From DASUKL01 sp036278755 (GTDB taxonomy: Bacteria; Chloroflexota; Limnocylindria; Limnocylindrales; CSP1-4): a stretch of DNA of 32,578 nucleotides. Shown here piece by piece: positions 16,359-24,089 of this stretch. Each line of letters starts with the position of its first letter. The stretch's first letter is position 1. The stretch is from contig DASUKL010000085.1 in assembly GCA_036278755.1 (NCBI GenBank), forward strand, positions 1 through 32,578, given 5' to 3'. Below the pieces are notes generated by a model. The model saw nothing but the letters and a program-made list of their open reading frames with translations, had not been told where the DNA came from and searched no databases. The position numbers and the translations under genes are program-made.

Positions 16359-16396
16359 GCGTGACCGCCACCCGCTGAGCGAGCACACTCGTCTTC

Positions 16397-17338
16397 GTGG
16401 ATCCCATCGCCTGGCTCGCCTTCGCCGGGCTCATCGGCCTGTTCCTGGCCCTCGACCTGGGCGTCCTCCATCGCGAGGCCCACGTCGTGCCCCCGCGGGA
16501 GGCGTTGCGCTGGACCGCACTGTGGGTCGGCCTGGCCGGCGCCTTCGGCCTCTTCGTCGGCTGGTGGCGCGGCGGGGAGGCCAGCCTGACCTGGTTCACC
16601 GGCTACCTCATCGAGTACTCGCTGAGCGTCGACAACGTCTTCGTCTTCGCCCTGGTCTTCGGCGCCTTTGCCGTGCCCCCGCGCTTCCAGCACCGGGTCC
16701 TCTTCTGGGGCGTCCTGGGGGCCCTGGCCATGCGCCTCGTGCTCATCGTCCTGGGGGCCAGCTTGGTCGCTCGCTACGACTGGATCCTGCTGCTCTTCGG
16801 GGCCTTCCTGGTCGTCACCGGCCTGCGCATGGCCCGCGGCGGGGACGAGCCCGGCGACCCGGAGGCCAACCCCACCGTCCGCTTCGCCCGGCGCCACCTG
16901 CGGGCCACCTCCGAGCTCCATGGCCAGCGCTTCATCGTGGCCACCGCGGCCGGCCGACGGGCCACGCCGCTGCTCCTGGCGCTCATCGCCCTGGAGGCCA
17001 GCGACCTCATCTTCGCCGCCGACTCCATCCCCGCCATCTTCGGCCTGACGACCGACCCCTTCATCGTCTTCACCAGCAACGCCTTCGCCATCCTTGGCCT
17101 GCGCTCGCTCTACTTCCTCCTGGCCGATGCTCGGGAGCGCTTCCGCTACCTGCCCCTGGGCCTGGCCGCGGTGCTCATCTTCGTGGGGGTCAAGATGCTC
17201 CTCGGCGGCCTCGTCCACATCTCGCCGCTGGCTTCGCTCATGGTCATCGCGGTCATCCTGGGCCTGGCCGTGGGCGCCTCGCTGCGGCGTGACGGCCGCC
17301 ATGGCCGGGAGGGTCGACCGCTGGGCGAACCGCGCTGA
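16397..17338 (+). CDS. TerC-family integral membrane protein
   Basis: The protein has 313 residues with eight or nine predicted membrane segments. TerC hallmarks are EYSLSVDNVFVFALVFGAF and LIALEASDLIFAADSIPAIFGLT, which carry the conserved acidic residues inside the membrane. The family is linked to tellurium resistance, and members have been tied to manganese export and metalation of exported proteins. The start is a GTG with no Shine-Dalgarno site; a CACACT box 7 bases upstream hints at another leaderless transcript. It lies 38 bases after the HtpX remnant and is convergent with the DUF885 gene. The C-terminal 20 residues are Arg/Gly-rich and cytoplasmic or disordered. Confidence 0.93.
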   Translation: MDPIAWLAFAGLIGLFLALDLGVLHREAHVVPPREALRWTALWVGLAGAFGLFVGWWRGGEASLTWFTGYLIEYSLSVDNVFVFALVFGAFAVPPRFQHRVLFWGVLGALAMRLVLIVLGASLVARYDWILLLFGAFLVVTGLRMARGGDEPGDPEANPTVRFARRHLRATSELHGQRFIVATAAGRRATPLLLALIALEASDLIFAADSIPAIFGLTTDPFIVFTSNAFAILGLRSLYFLLADARERFRYLPLGLAAVLIFVGVKMLLGGLVHISPLASLMVIAVILGLAVGASLRRDGRHGREGRPLGEPR

Positions 17339-17345
17339 TCCGCCT

Positions 17346-17365
17346 CTGGGACAGCGCTGGCCCAG
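17346..17365. terminator. Inverted repeat between convergent terC and DUF885 genes
   Basis: CTGGG (17346-17350) pairs with CCCAG (17361-17365) around the palindrome CAGCGCTG. It fills the 34-base gap between two convergent genes. There is no T tract. Confidence 0.35.
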
Positions 17366-17372
17366 GTCCGGC

Positions 17373-19211
17373 CTAGTCCCCGGCCGGATCCCCCGGCTCG
17401 TCGAACAGGATGCGGCGGACCCAGCGGATGGGCGGCGTGCCGTGGGACAGCACGGCCTCCAGATGGCGCCGCTGATCGAAGCCCGGGCTAGCCCCCAGGC
17501 CGCCCACGACCCGTGGCGTGGGGACGGCCTCGGCGCTGGCCCCAGCGGCCGATGCGGCCCGCCGTCGGGCCTCGAGCTCGAGGTCCCACATCTCCAGTGA
17601 GCCCAGGTAGTACGTCGAGAGCTGGGTCGAGCTGAGGCGGGCCCGCAGCCACTTGGCCCTGGCCTCCTGCTCCTCCTGGAAGCCGCCCTCGATCATCAGC
17701 CGCAGGGCTTCCTCCTCGGTCATGCCGCGGGCGTGGATGCCGACGTCGATGAGGGCGTTGGTGATCGAGCGCAGGTAGAACTTCCAGTGGGTCAGGAGGA
17801 GGGCCGGATCGTCCGCCCCGTAGCCCAGGTCCATCATCACCTGGGTGATGTAGACGGCCCAGCCCTCGGCGAACTTGCCGTCGGCGAAGACCGCCCGGGT
17901 GAGCGACGGGCAGCGGTTGCCCCAGGCCAGCTGGACGTAGTGGCCGGGCACGGCCTCGTGGATGCAGAGCAGGCGCAGCATCCGGTCGTTGTCCTCGCGG
18001 AGGTAGGACTCGACCCGCTCGGGCGGCCAGTCGTCGCCTGGCGGGGTGATCCAGAAGTAGCTCGCCTGACCCTGCTCGAGCGGTCCCGGCGGGGCCAGGA
18101 AGGCGCCTCCATGGGCCCGCTGGAAGGTGGGCGTCCACGTCACCCGCAGGGGCTCGTCGGGCAGGCCCAGGACGGCGTGCTGCCGAACGAACGCCTCCAG
18201 CTCGCCGATGAGCCCCCGGCAATGGTCCAATAGCTCCTCGGGCTGGCGGTGCTGCTCGGCGATGCGGTCGAGGACCCGGCGCACGACCGGATCGACGCCT
18301 TCAGGCAGCGGCTCGTCGGGCCACCACGTCGCCCACAGGCCGGCCGCCAGACGGCGCATCTCCTCGCGCACGAGGTCGTAGTCACGGTGGGCCTGGGCCT
18401 CCAGCTCGGCCGGGCTGATGTCGCTCGAGAGGGTCTGCTGGAGCTTGGCCGCGAAGAGCTCCTCCCCCAGCCGCCCTTCGCCCGCAGCCCGCTCGCGGAC
18501 GGGCCCGTCCAGCCCGGCCCGGAAGCGCTCGACGGCGGCCAAGGCCACCGGGCGGACGGACTCGATGGCGGCCACCAGGTCGGCCTCGCCCGCGTCGCGT
18601 CGACGGACCGCCTCGGCCAGGCCCTCGTCGATGAGCTCGGGGATGCCGGCCAGCTGGGCCAGGGCGGTCTCGGTGTGGAGCAGCGAGACCGGCCGGCCAG
18701 ATCGCCCGACCAGGTTCGCAAGACCCGCCTCGAGCACCTCGCCGATGCCGGCCACGCGCCAGGCGAAGGCCGTGCCGCGCTGCTCCCAGGGCGCGAACTC
18801 GCGGCCCAGGAGGGCGAACAGGCCGCCGCCCAGGAGGCCGACCACGGCCAGCGGGTCCCAGGCCTCCTCCTCGAGCACCTCCTCCTCGAAGAGCATGCCC
18901 TCGAGCGCATCGAGGAGGATGCCCCGATCGAACCGCTCCCCGGCCTCCAGCTGGGCCTCCTCCGACCCCTCGACCCGCTCCCGAGCCCGGTGCAGGACGG
19001 CCAGCCGCCGCTCCCGGCCGGCCGGCCCGAGGTCGGGCCAGCGATCGTCGTAGCGGTGCAGGCCCACGTTCGTGGCCAGGGTCGGATAGGCCGCGAAGAG
19101 CGCGTCAAGGATGTCGTGCAGGGCTCGCTCGTAGGCCGTCGTGGGCGCCGGCCGGCTATCGACCGTGCGGTCCACGTAGGGCGGCAGGGCGGGCGCGGGA
19201 GTTCCGGGCAT
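17373..19211 (-). CDS. DUF885-family zinc metallopeptidase-like protein
   Basis: The protein has 612 residues. It contains HEAVPGHYVQ (His418, Glu419, His424), the metal-binding signature of the DUF885 family, followed by GWAVYITQVMMDLG with a conserved Glu just before (FAEGWAVY), as in the family. DUF885 proteins are usually about 550-620 residues, so it is full length. No signal peptide is evident, so it is probably cytoplasmic; the substrate is unknown. The ATG at 19211 has GAGG about 8 bases upstream; a TAGGAT box lies about 75 bases upstream, giving a long leader. An in-frame upstream start at 19295 would add a non-conserved Pro/Ala-rich segment and was not used. Confidence 0.87.
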   Translation of the reverse strand: MPGTPAPALPPYVDRTVDSRPAPTTAYERALHDILDALFAAYPTLATNVGLHRYDDRWPDLGPAGRERRLAVLHRARERVEGSEEAQLEAGERFDRGILLDALEGMLFEEEVLEEEAWDPLAVVGLLGGGLFALLGREFAPWEQRGTAFAWRVAGIGEVLEAGLANLVGRSGRPVSLLHTETALAQLAGIPELIDEGLAEAVRRRDAGEADLVAAIESVRPVALAAVERFRAGLDGPVRERAAGEGRLGEELFAAKLQQTLSSDISPAELEAQAHRDYDLVREEMRRLAAGLWATWWPDEPLPEGVDPVVRRVLDRIAEQHRQPEELLDHCRGLIGELEAFVRQHAVLGLPDEPLRVTWTPTFQRAHGGAFLAPPGPLEQGQASYFWITPPGDDWPPERVESYLREDNDRMLRLLCIHEAVPGHYVQLAWGNRCPSLTRAVFADGKFAEGWAVYITQVMMDLGYGADDPALLLTHWKFYLRSITNALIDVGIHARGMTEEEALRLMIEGGFQEEQEARAKWLRARLSSTQLSTYYLGSLEMWDLELEARRRAASAAGASAEAVPTPRVVGGLGASPGFDQRRHLEAVLSHGTPPIRWVRRILFDEPGDPAGD

Positions 19212-19285
19212 GGCGACCTCGAGGTGCGGACGGGGCGGAGCACCGGCGGCCGGAGAGGTGGCTCGGGGTGCCGGGCGTCGGCCGC

Positions 19286-19291
19286 ATCCTA
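19286..19291 (-). promoter_or_regulatory. -10 box TAGGAT for the DUF885 gene
   Basis: TAGGAT on the minus strand is about 75 bases before the DUF885 ATG. It is the mirror of an identical box on the plus strand at 19319, giving a divergent promoter pair. Confidence 0.35.
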
Positions 19292-19318
19292 CCAACCGTG
19301 GGCCAGCGGCGAGCCATG

Positions 19319-19324
19319 TAGGAT
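19319..19324 (+). promoter_or_regulatory. -10 box TAGGAT for the membrane protein/methyltransferase operon
   Basis: TAGGAT lies 63 bases before the ATG at 19388. Transcription from here would include the GGAGG site of the first gene. Confidence 0.35.
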
Positions 19325-19387
19325 GGGCGCCGGCCCCAGCGCCTGGCGCCGCAGCGCGACCGGCCGGTTCGAGGCAGGGAGGCCCCG

Positions 19388-19804
19388 ATGATCGACTTCG
19401 TCGTCCAGCTCGTCATCAACGCCATCGCCCTGCTCGTGGCCGTCGAGCTGGTGCCCGGGCTGAGCTTCGACTTCGGCCAGGACTGGTGGAAGCTGGTCCT
19501 CGTGGCCTTGATCTTCGGTGTCATCAACACCTATCTGAAGCCCATCCTCAAGACCCTCAGCCTGCCCATCAGCCTCTTCACCATGGGCCTCGTGGGCTTC
19601 GTCATCAACACGGCGCTCTTCCTCCTCCTGGCCCTGGCCAGCAGCCAGCTGACGCTGGGCTTCCTCATCCACGGCTGGCCCAAGAGCGCCTTCACCAGCG
19701 ACGTCGTCGTGGCCGCCTTCCTGGGTTCGATCGTGGTCAGCGTCGTCTCCACCGTCCTCGGCCTGGCCTTCGGTCAGAAGCGCGTCCTGGGCCTCCGCAT
19801 CTGA
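19388..19804 (+). CDS. Small four-helix membrane protein, PF04020 ('phage holin family 4')-like
   Basis: The protein has 138 residues with about four hydrophobic segments (roughly 4-25, 35-55, 60-84 and 105-128). The pattern INAIALLVAVELVPGLSF, then LIFGVINTYLKPILKTLSLPISLFTMGLVGFVINTALF, is typical of the widespread YvlD-type membrane family (PF04020). Despite the 'phage holin' label the family is chromosomal and its role is unknown; some members sit in envelope-stress operons. GGAGG lies 5 bases before the ATG. The methyltransferase gene follows 23 bases downstream on the same strand. Confidence 0.88.
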   Translation: MIDFVVQLVINAIALLVAVELVPGLSFDFGQDWWKLVLVALIFGVINTYLKPILKTLSLPISLFTMGLVGFVINTALFLLLALASSQLTLGFLIHGWPKSAFTSDVVVAAFLGSIVVSVVSTVLGLAFGQKRVLGLRI

Positions 19805-19827
19805 GCCCGCCAGCCGATCGACCCGAG

Positions 19828-21885
19828 ATGCCCCGCCCGACCGACCGCCCCACGCCTCGCCTGCCCGACCCACCCACGCCCGGTCGACCCGACCGGCCCA
19901 CCGCGGGCCCGGCCTCCTCGGCCCGGCGCGACTTCGCCCAGCGCCTGTCCAGCGCGCCGCTGCTCTTCGACGGGGCCATGGGCACGCTGCTGTTCAGCCG
20001 CGGCGTGCCCCAGCGAGCCTCGCTCGACGAGCTGGTCCTCAGCCGGCCCGAGCTGATCGGGGCCATCCATCGGGAGTATCTGGTGGCCGGGGCGGACGTC
20101 ATCGAGACCTGCACCTTCGGGGCCAACCGCTTCCGGCTGGCCGGCTACGGGCTCGATGACGCGGCCGGGCGCATCAACCGTCGGGCCGCCCAGCTGGCCC
20201 GCGAGGCCCGCGACGTGTCCGGTCGGACGGCCCTTGTGGCCGGTTCGGTGGGCCCCCTGGCGGCCGCCGTCCACGGCCCGTCGAGACCCACGGAGGCCGA
20301 CGTGGCGGCCGCCTTCCGGGAGCAGATCGAGGGCCTCCTCGAGGGCGGCGTGGACCTCCTCGTGCTGGAGACGTTCAACGACCTGGCCGAGCTGCTGGCG
20401 GCCGTGAGCGTGGCCCGCAGCCTGTCCGACCTGCCGATGGTGGCCGAGATGACGTTCGGCGAGGACCTCGTGGCCATCGACGGCACGAGCCCCCAGACCG
20501 CGGCCACGGCCCTGGCCGCCGCGGACGTCGACGCCGTGGGCGTCAACTGCGGCGTGGGGCCCCTCGTCTGCCTCGACGCCCTGGTGGAGATGGGTCGCCC
20601 CTCGGCCACGGTGGGGCGTTCGATCATGCCCAACGCCGGTCTGCCCCAGCGCATCGAAGGCCACTTCGTCTATGCCGCCGGGCCCGAGTACTTCGGGGCC
20701 GTGGTCGAACGCTGCCTGGCCGCCGGGGCCCGCATCGTGGGCGGCTGCTGCGGCACGACCCCGGCGCACACCGCGGCCATGCGGCAGGCCATCGACCTGG
20801 GCCGGGCTCGGGAGCGAGGCGCGGAGGCGCCCACGAGCCGCTCCGCCCGAGGCCTGGACGCCGGGGCCACGCCCCGCTCGACGATGGTCGAAGGACCGAC
20901 CGACCGGGCCGCCGCCCCGCCCACGGCGTTCGCCCCGGGCGCGGCCGCCGAAGCCGAGGGCCCTCCGCCCAGCGGCCTGGCCATGGCCCTGGCCGAAGGC
21001 CGCTTCGTGATCAGCGTGGAGATCGATCCGCCCCACTCGGTGCGCATCGAGCGGACCCTGGAGGCCGCCCGCCTGCTCCAGGAGGCCGGCGTCGACCTGG
21101 TCAACGTCAGCGACTCGGCCATGGCCCGGGTGCGCATGGGGGCCCTGGCCGTGGCCTTCGCCATCCAGCACGACCTGGACCTCGAGTGCCTCGTCCACGT
21201 CACGACCCGCGACCGCAACCTCATGGCCCTCGAGTCTGAGCTGCTGGGGGCCCACGCTCTCGGTGTGCGCGACATCCTGGCCCTCACCGGCGACCCGCCA
21301 CGCATCGGTGACTACCCCACGGGGACGGGCATCTGGGACGTCGACTCGACCGGCCTCATCGGCATCCTCAAGCGCCTCGACCGGGGCGAGGACCAGGCCG
21401 GCCGGCCGATCGGCGCCCGGGCCGGCTTCACCGTGGCCTGCGCCGTCGACCCCACGGCCGGCGACCTCGACCGCGAGATCGATCGGCTGCGCGGCAAGCT
21501 GGAGGCCGGGGCGGACCTGGTCATGACCCAGCCTATCTACGCCCTGGAGCAGTGGACGACCTTCCTCGACCGGCTCGAGACACGCTGGGGCAGCCGTGAC
21601 GTGGGACGGCCGGTGCTGGTGGGGGTCCTGCCCCTCCACACCGCGCGTCACGCCGAGTTCCTCCACCACGAGGTGCCGGGCATCACCGTGCCGGACGAGA
21701 TCCGGGCCGCCATGCACGCCGCCGGGGAACGCGGCGCGGAGGTCGGGCTGGAGATGGCGGAGCGCTTCCTGGCCGACATCCGGGGACAGGTCCAGGGCAC
21801 CTACATCATGCCCAGCTTCGGCCGCTACGAGCTGGCGGCCGAGCTCGTCCGACGCCTGCGTCGAGCCGTAGGGGCGACCCGATGA
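19828..21885 (+). CDS. Bifunctional homocysteine S-methyltransferase / 5,10-methylenetetrahydrofolate reductase (YitJ type)
   Basis: The protein has 685 residues in two parts. The N-terminal barrel (about 35-320) is a homocysteine methyltransferase with zinc ligands Cys241 (GVNCGVGP) and Cys307-Cys308 (GGCCGTTP). After a Pro/Ala-rich linker (about 320-385), the C-terminal part (about 390-685) is a MetF-type FAD-dependent MTHFR (SVEIDPPHS, LALTGDPPR, ADLVMTQPIY). It would make methyl-THF and methylate homocysteine to methionine, or recycle homocysteine with another donor. It has no cobalamin-binding or SAM-reactivation domain, unlike MetH. The first 32 residues are a Pro/Arg/Thr/Asp-rich tail, so the true start may differ; the Shine-Dalgarno site is weak. 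Its stop overlaps the next gene's start (ATGA). Confidence 0.9.
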   Translation: MPRPTDRPTPRLPDPPTPGRPDRPTAGPASSARRDFAQRLSSAPLLFDGAMGTLLFSRGVPQRASLDELVLSRPELIGAIHREYLVAGADVIETCTFGANRFRLAGYGLDDAAGRINRRAAQLAREARDVSGRTALVAGSVGPLAAAVHGPSRPTEADVAAAFREQIEGLLEGGVDLLVLETFNDLAELLAAVSVARSLSDLPMVAEMTFGEDLVAIDGTSPQTAATALAAADVDAVGVNCGVGPLVCLDALVEMGRPSATVGRSIMPNAGLPQRIEGHFVYAAGPEYFGAVVERCLAAGARIVGGCCGTTPAHTAAMRQAIDLGRARERGAEAPTSRSARGLDAGATPRSTMVEGPTDRAAAPPTAFAPGAAAEAEGPPPSGLAMALAEGRFVISVEIDPPHSVRIERTLEAARLLQEAGVDLVNVSDSAMARVRMGALAVAFAIQHDLDLECLVHVTTRDRNLMALESELLGAHALGVRDILALTGDPPRIGDYPTGTGIWDVDSTGLIGILKRLDRGEDQAGRPIGARAGFTVACAVDPTAGDLDREIDRLRGKLEAGADLVMTQPIYALEQWTTFLDRLETRWGSRDVGRPVLVGVLPLHTARHAEFLHHEVPGITVPDEIRAAMHAAGERGAEVGLEMAERFLADIRGQVQGTYIMPSFGRYELAAELVRRLRRAVGATR

Positions 21886-23672
21886 GGCCCGCCCGCCGGG
21901 TCGTGGGGGGCGACCCGACGGGGCCCCTGGGGCGGCCCGGTCCGGCCTGGGGAGCGGCCTCCGGCGGCGGCCCGCTGCGGCGCCTGGTCCTGGCCGCCCT
22001 GGGCGGGGCCGGGCTCCTCGTCCTGGCCGCGGCCACGGTCCTCGCCGCGGGCCCGCCGTTCCCGGCCCGGGTGCCGGGCCGGGTCGTCTACGACACGGCC
22101 GGCGTCTTCCGGCCCGCCACCATCGAGCAGGCCACGGCCACGATCGAGGGCATCGCCCAGCGGACCGGGGCCGAGGTCATCGTCTACACCCAGGTCAAGC
22201 CGGAGAGCGACACGACCGAAGCGGCCCAGGCCGACGCCGACGCGCTGGGCACCTCCTGGGGCGTCGGCCGCAGGGGCTTCGACGACGGCCTGGTCATCCT
22301 CTTCGACCTCGACGAAAGCAAGTGCCATGGGCAGATCCAGCTCGACGCGGGCTCGGGCTACGCCGCGGCCTTCCTCGACAACGGCGAGCGGCAAGCCATC
22401 TACGAGGACGACATGCTGCCCCTGCTGCACCAGTGCGACCTCGACGGGGCGCTCCTGGTGGCTCTCCAGAAGGTCGATGCCAACGCCACGCCGGCCCACG
22501 CCCAGAAGCTCGAGCTGGCCCGCCAGATCAACGCCGTGGTCGGGCTCATCGGCGCCCCGGCGGTCTTCCTCATCCTGGCCGGCTGGGCCTACTTCCACTG
22601 GCGGCGCTTCGGCAAGGACCCCGTCTACCTCGACGACCCCTCCATCCACATGCCCGCCCCGCCGCCGGACCTGACCGCGGCCAGTGGCGCCCTGGTGGCC
22701 ACCGGCCGCTCCACGCGCCGCGACCTGACGGCGGCCCTCCTGGACCTGGCCAGCCGGGGCTATCTCCGCTTCGACGAGGACAAGCGCCTCACCGCCAAGG
22801 ACGTCACCCTCCACGTGCTGGACCGCGAGGCCCCGGTCTCCACGGAGATGCAGCTGGCCCGACGACGACCCCTGGGCCAGGCCGAGGACTTCGCCTACGA
22901 GCAACTGGCCCAGCGGGCCGACGACGGCCTCGTCGACAAGCAGGCCCTCCTCGACTTCGGCCGCCAGACGGGTGAGTTCGACAAGCGCCTCGAGCAGCAC
23001 GTCCTGGACAAGGGCTGGTTCACCGAGGCGCCGGGCAAGGTCATCCGGCGCTGGACGCAGCGCGGCATCATCGAGATCATCCTGGCCGCGGTGGGCCTCT
23101 TCGGCGGCAGCTCGGCCCCCGCGAGCGGCCTCATCCTGCTCTGCATCGGCCTCGCGGCGGCCGGCGCGGTGACCCTCGTCCTGGCCCGCTGGATGCCGGC
23201 CCGGACCATGCCCGGGGCCATGATCGCGGCCATGCTGGCGGCCTACCGGAGGACGCTCGAGAAGACGATGCTCCAGGCCCGCTCGATGGACCAGGTCGTC
23301 AAGGAGGCCGGCCTGGCCTGGCTCGAGAGCCCCGATCAGGCCTTCGTCTGGAGCGTGGCCCTGGGCCTCGAGGAGCAGGCCCAGGCCGTGGTCGAGCGGA
23401 CCGTGACCGACGTCCAGGCCGGCACGGCCCAGCCGGGCAGCAGCTGGATCCCGGTCTGGTACGGGAGCGGTGGAAGCGGCGGACACAGCTTCGCCTCGAC
23501 CTCGGGGGCCGCCGGAGGCCTGGCCCCGGGCCTGATGTCGACCTCGGCCGTGCCTGACATCGGCGGGATGATGGCGGCCATCAGCTCCATCGGCGATGTG
23601 CCCTCCTCGTCCGGTGGAGGCGGGGGCGGGGGCGGTGGCTTCGGCGGTGGCGGGGCGGGCGGCGGCTTCTGA
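21882..23672 (+). CDS. TPM-domain / DUF2207-like membrane protein with glycine-rich tail
   Basis: The protein has 596 residues. A hydrophobic segment (about 34-56) after a basic N-terminus is a signal peptide or anchor. A TPM (YgcG/Psb32) domain follows (about 68-205: VVYDTAGVF, GAEVIVYTQV, GFDDGLVILFD, GSGYAAAFLD). A second membrane segment (about 223-244) leads to a DUF2207-like cytoplasmic region (DLTAALLDLASRGYLRF winged-helix-like), two more membrane helices (about 395-435), and a C-terminus ending in a Gly-rich run plus GGGF. This domain order matches the DUF2207 family except that the extracellular part is TPM. The function is unknown; envelope maintenance is a guess. Its ATG overlaps the stop of the methyltransferase gene, implying translational coupling. 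Confidence 0.82.
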   Translation: MRPARRVVGGDPTGPLGRPGPAWGAASGGGPLRRLVLAALGGAGLLVLAAATVLAAGPPFPARVPGRVVYDTAGVFRPATIEQATATIEGIAQRTGAEVIVYTQVKPESDTTEAAQADADALGTSWGVGRRGFDDGLVILFDLDESKCHGQIQLDAGSGYAAAFLDNGERQAIYEDDMLPLLHQCDLDGALLVALQKVDANATPAHAQKLELARQINAVVGLIGAPAVFLILAGWAYFHWRRFGKDPVYLDDPSIHMPAPPPDLTAASGALVATGRSTRRDLTAALLDLASRGYLRFDEDKRLTAKDVTLHVLDREAPVSTEMQLARRRPLGQAEDFAYEQLAQRADDGLVDKQALLDFGRQTGEFDKRLEQHVLDKGWFTEAPGKVIRRWTQRGIIEIILAAVGLFGGSSAPASGLILLCIGLAAAGAVTLVLARWMPARTMPGAMIAAMLAAYRRTLEKTMLQARSMDQVVKEAGLAWLESPDQAFVWSVALGLEEQAQAVVERTVTDVQAGTAQPGSSWIPVWYGSGGSGGHSFASTSGAAGGLAPGLMSTSAVPDIGGMMAAISSIGDVPSSSGGGGGGGGGFGGGGAGGGF

Positions 23673-23722
23673 GGCCCGCATCGGCCGGCTCGGCCATGCT
23701 CACCTCGGCCGGTCGTGGACGC

Positions 23723-23728
23723 TAGACT
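23723..23728 (+). promoter_or_regulatory. -10 box TAGACT, probable leaderless promoter of the NTF2-like gene
   Basis: TAGACT ends 6 bases before the GTG start at 23735, so the transcript would begin at the start codon. Confidence 0.45.
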
Positions 23729-23734
23729 GCGGGC

Positions 23735-24064
23735 GTGGGTGCCGTCGAGACCATGGAGCTCTTCTTCGAGCGCCTCAACACCGGGGATCGCGAGGGCGCC
23801 GTGGGCCTCATGGCCGAGGACGCCGAGATGCGCATCCACGTGGGCGAGGGTTCGCAGCTGCTGCGCGGGGTGGAGCGCGTGGGCGGCTGGTTCCTGCGAG
23901 CCGACCGCGGGCTGAAGATGATCCCGGGCGAGGTGCGCGACACCGGTTCGACCTACGAGACGGATCTCCTGGTGGTCCGGCCGGGCGTCAACTCCCAGCA
24001 CCTCGACGCCACGTTCCGGGTCGAGGCCGGCCTCATCACGGCCATCAACCTCGCCCCTCGCTGA
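23735..24064 (+). CDS. SnoaL/NTF2-like small protein
   Basis: The protein has 109 residues. The pattern METMELFFERLNTGDREGAVGLMAEDAEMRIHV, with later LLRGVERVGGWF and a C-terminal DATFRVEAGLITAINL strand, is typical of SnoaL/NTF2-like cone-fold proteins (about 110-140 residues). These range from enzymes to small-ligand binders; nothing here fixes a substrate. The start is a GTG with a TAGACT box 6 bases upstream and no Shine-Dalgarno site; a methionine six codons later is an alternative. It is convergent with the LysM gene, 25 bases away. Confidence 0.72.
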   Translation: MGAVETMELFFERLNTGDREGAVGLMAEDAEMRIHVGEGSQLLRGVERVGGWFLRADRGLKMIPGEVRDTGSTYETDLLVVRPGVNSQHLDATFRVEAGLITAINLAPR

Positions 24065-24072
24065 CGCGGCAG

Positions 24073-24087
24073 CGCCCTCGCTGGGCG
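24073..24087. terminator. Short hairpin between convergent genes
   Basis: CGCCC-TCGCT-GGGCG forms a 5-pair stem with a 5-base loop within the 25-base gap between two converging stop codons. It is small and has no T tract. Confidence 0.28.
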
Positions 24088-24089
24088 AC

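Noticed and set aside
19388..19804. 'Phage holin' label as a sign of a prophage
   Set aside because: The family is chromosomal and common; no other phage gene, integrase or attachment site is present.
19774..23681. Very long open frames (over 600 codons) antisense to the methyltransferase and DUF2207 genes
   Set aside because: They are typical shadows in very GC-rich coding DNA. Their translations are Gly/Arg/His/Val-rich with no family motifs, while the sense frames have clear domains.
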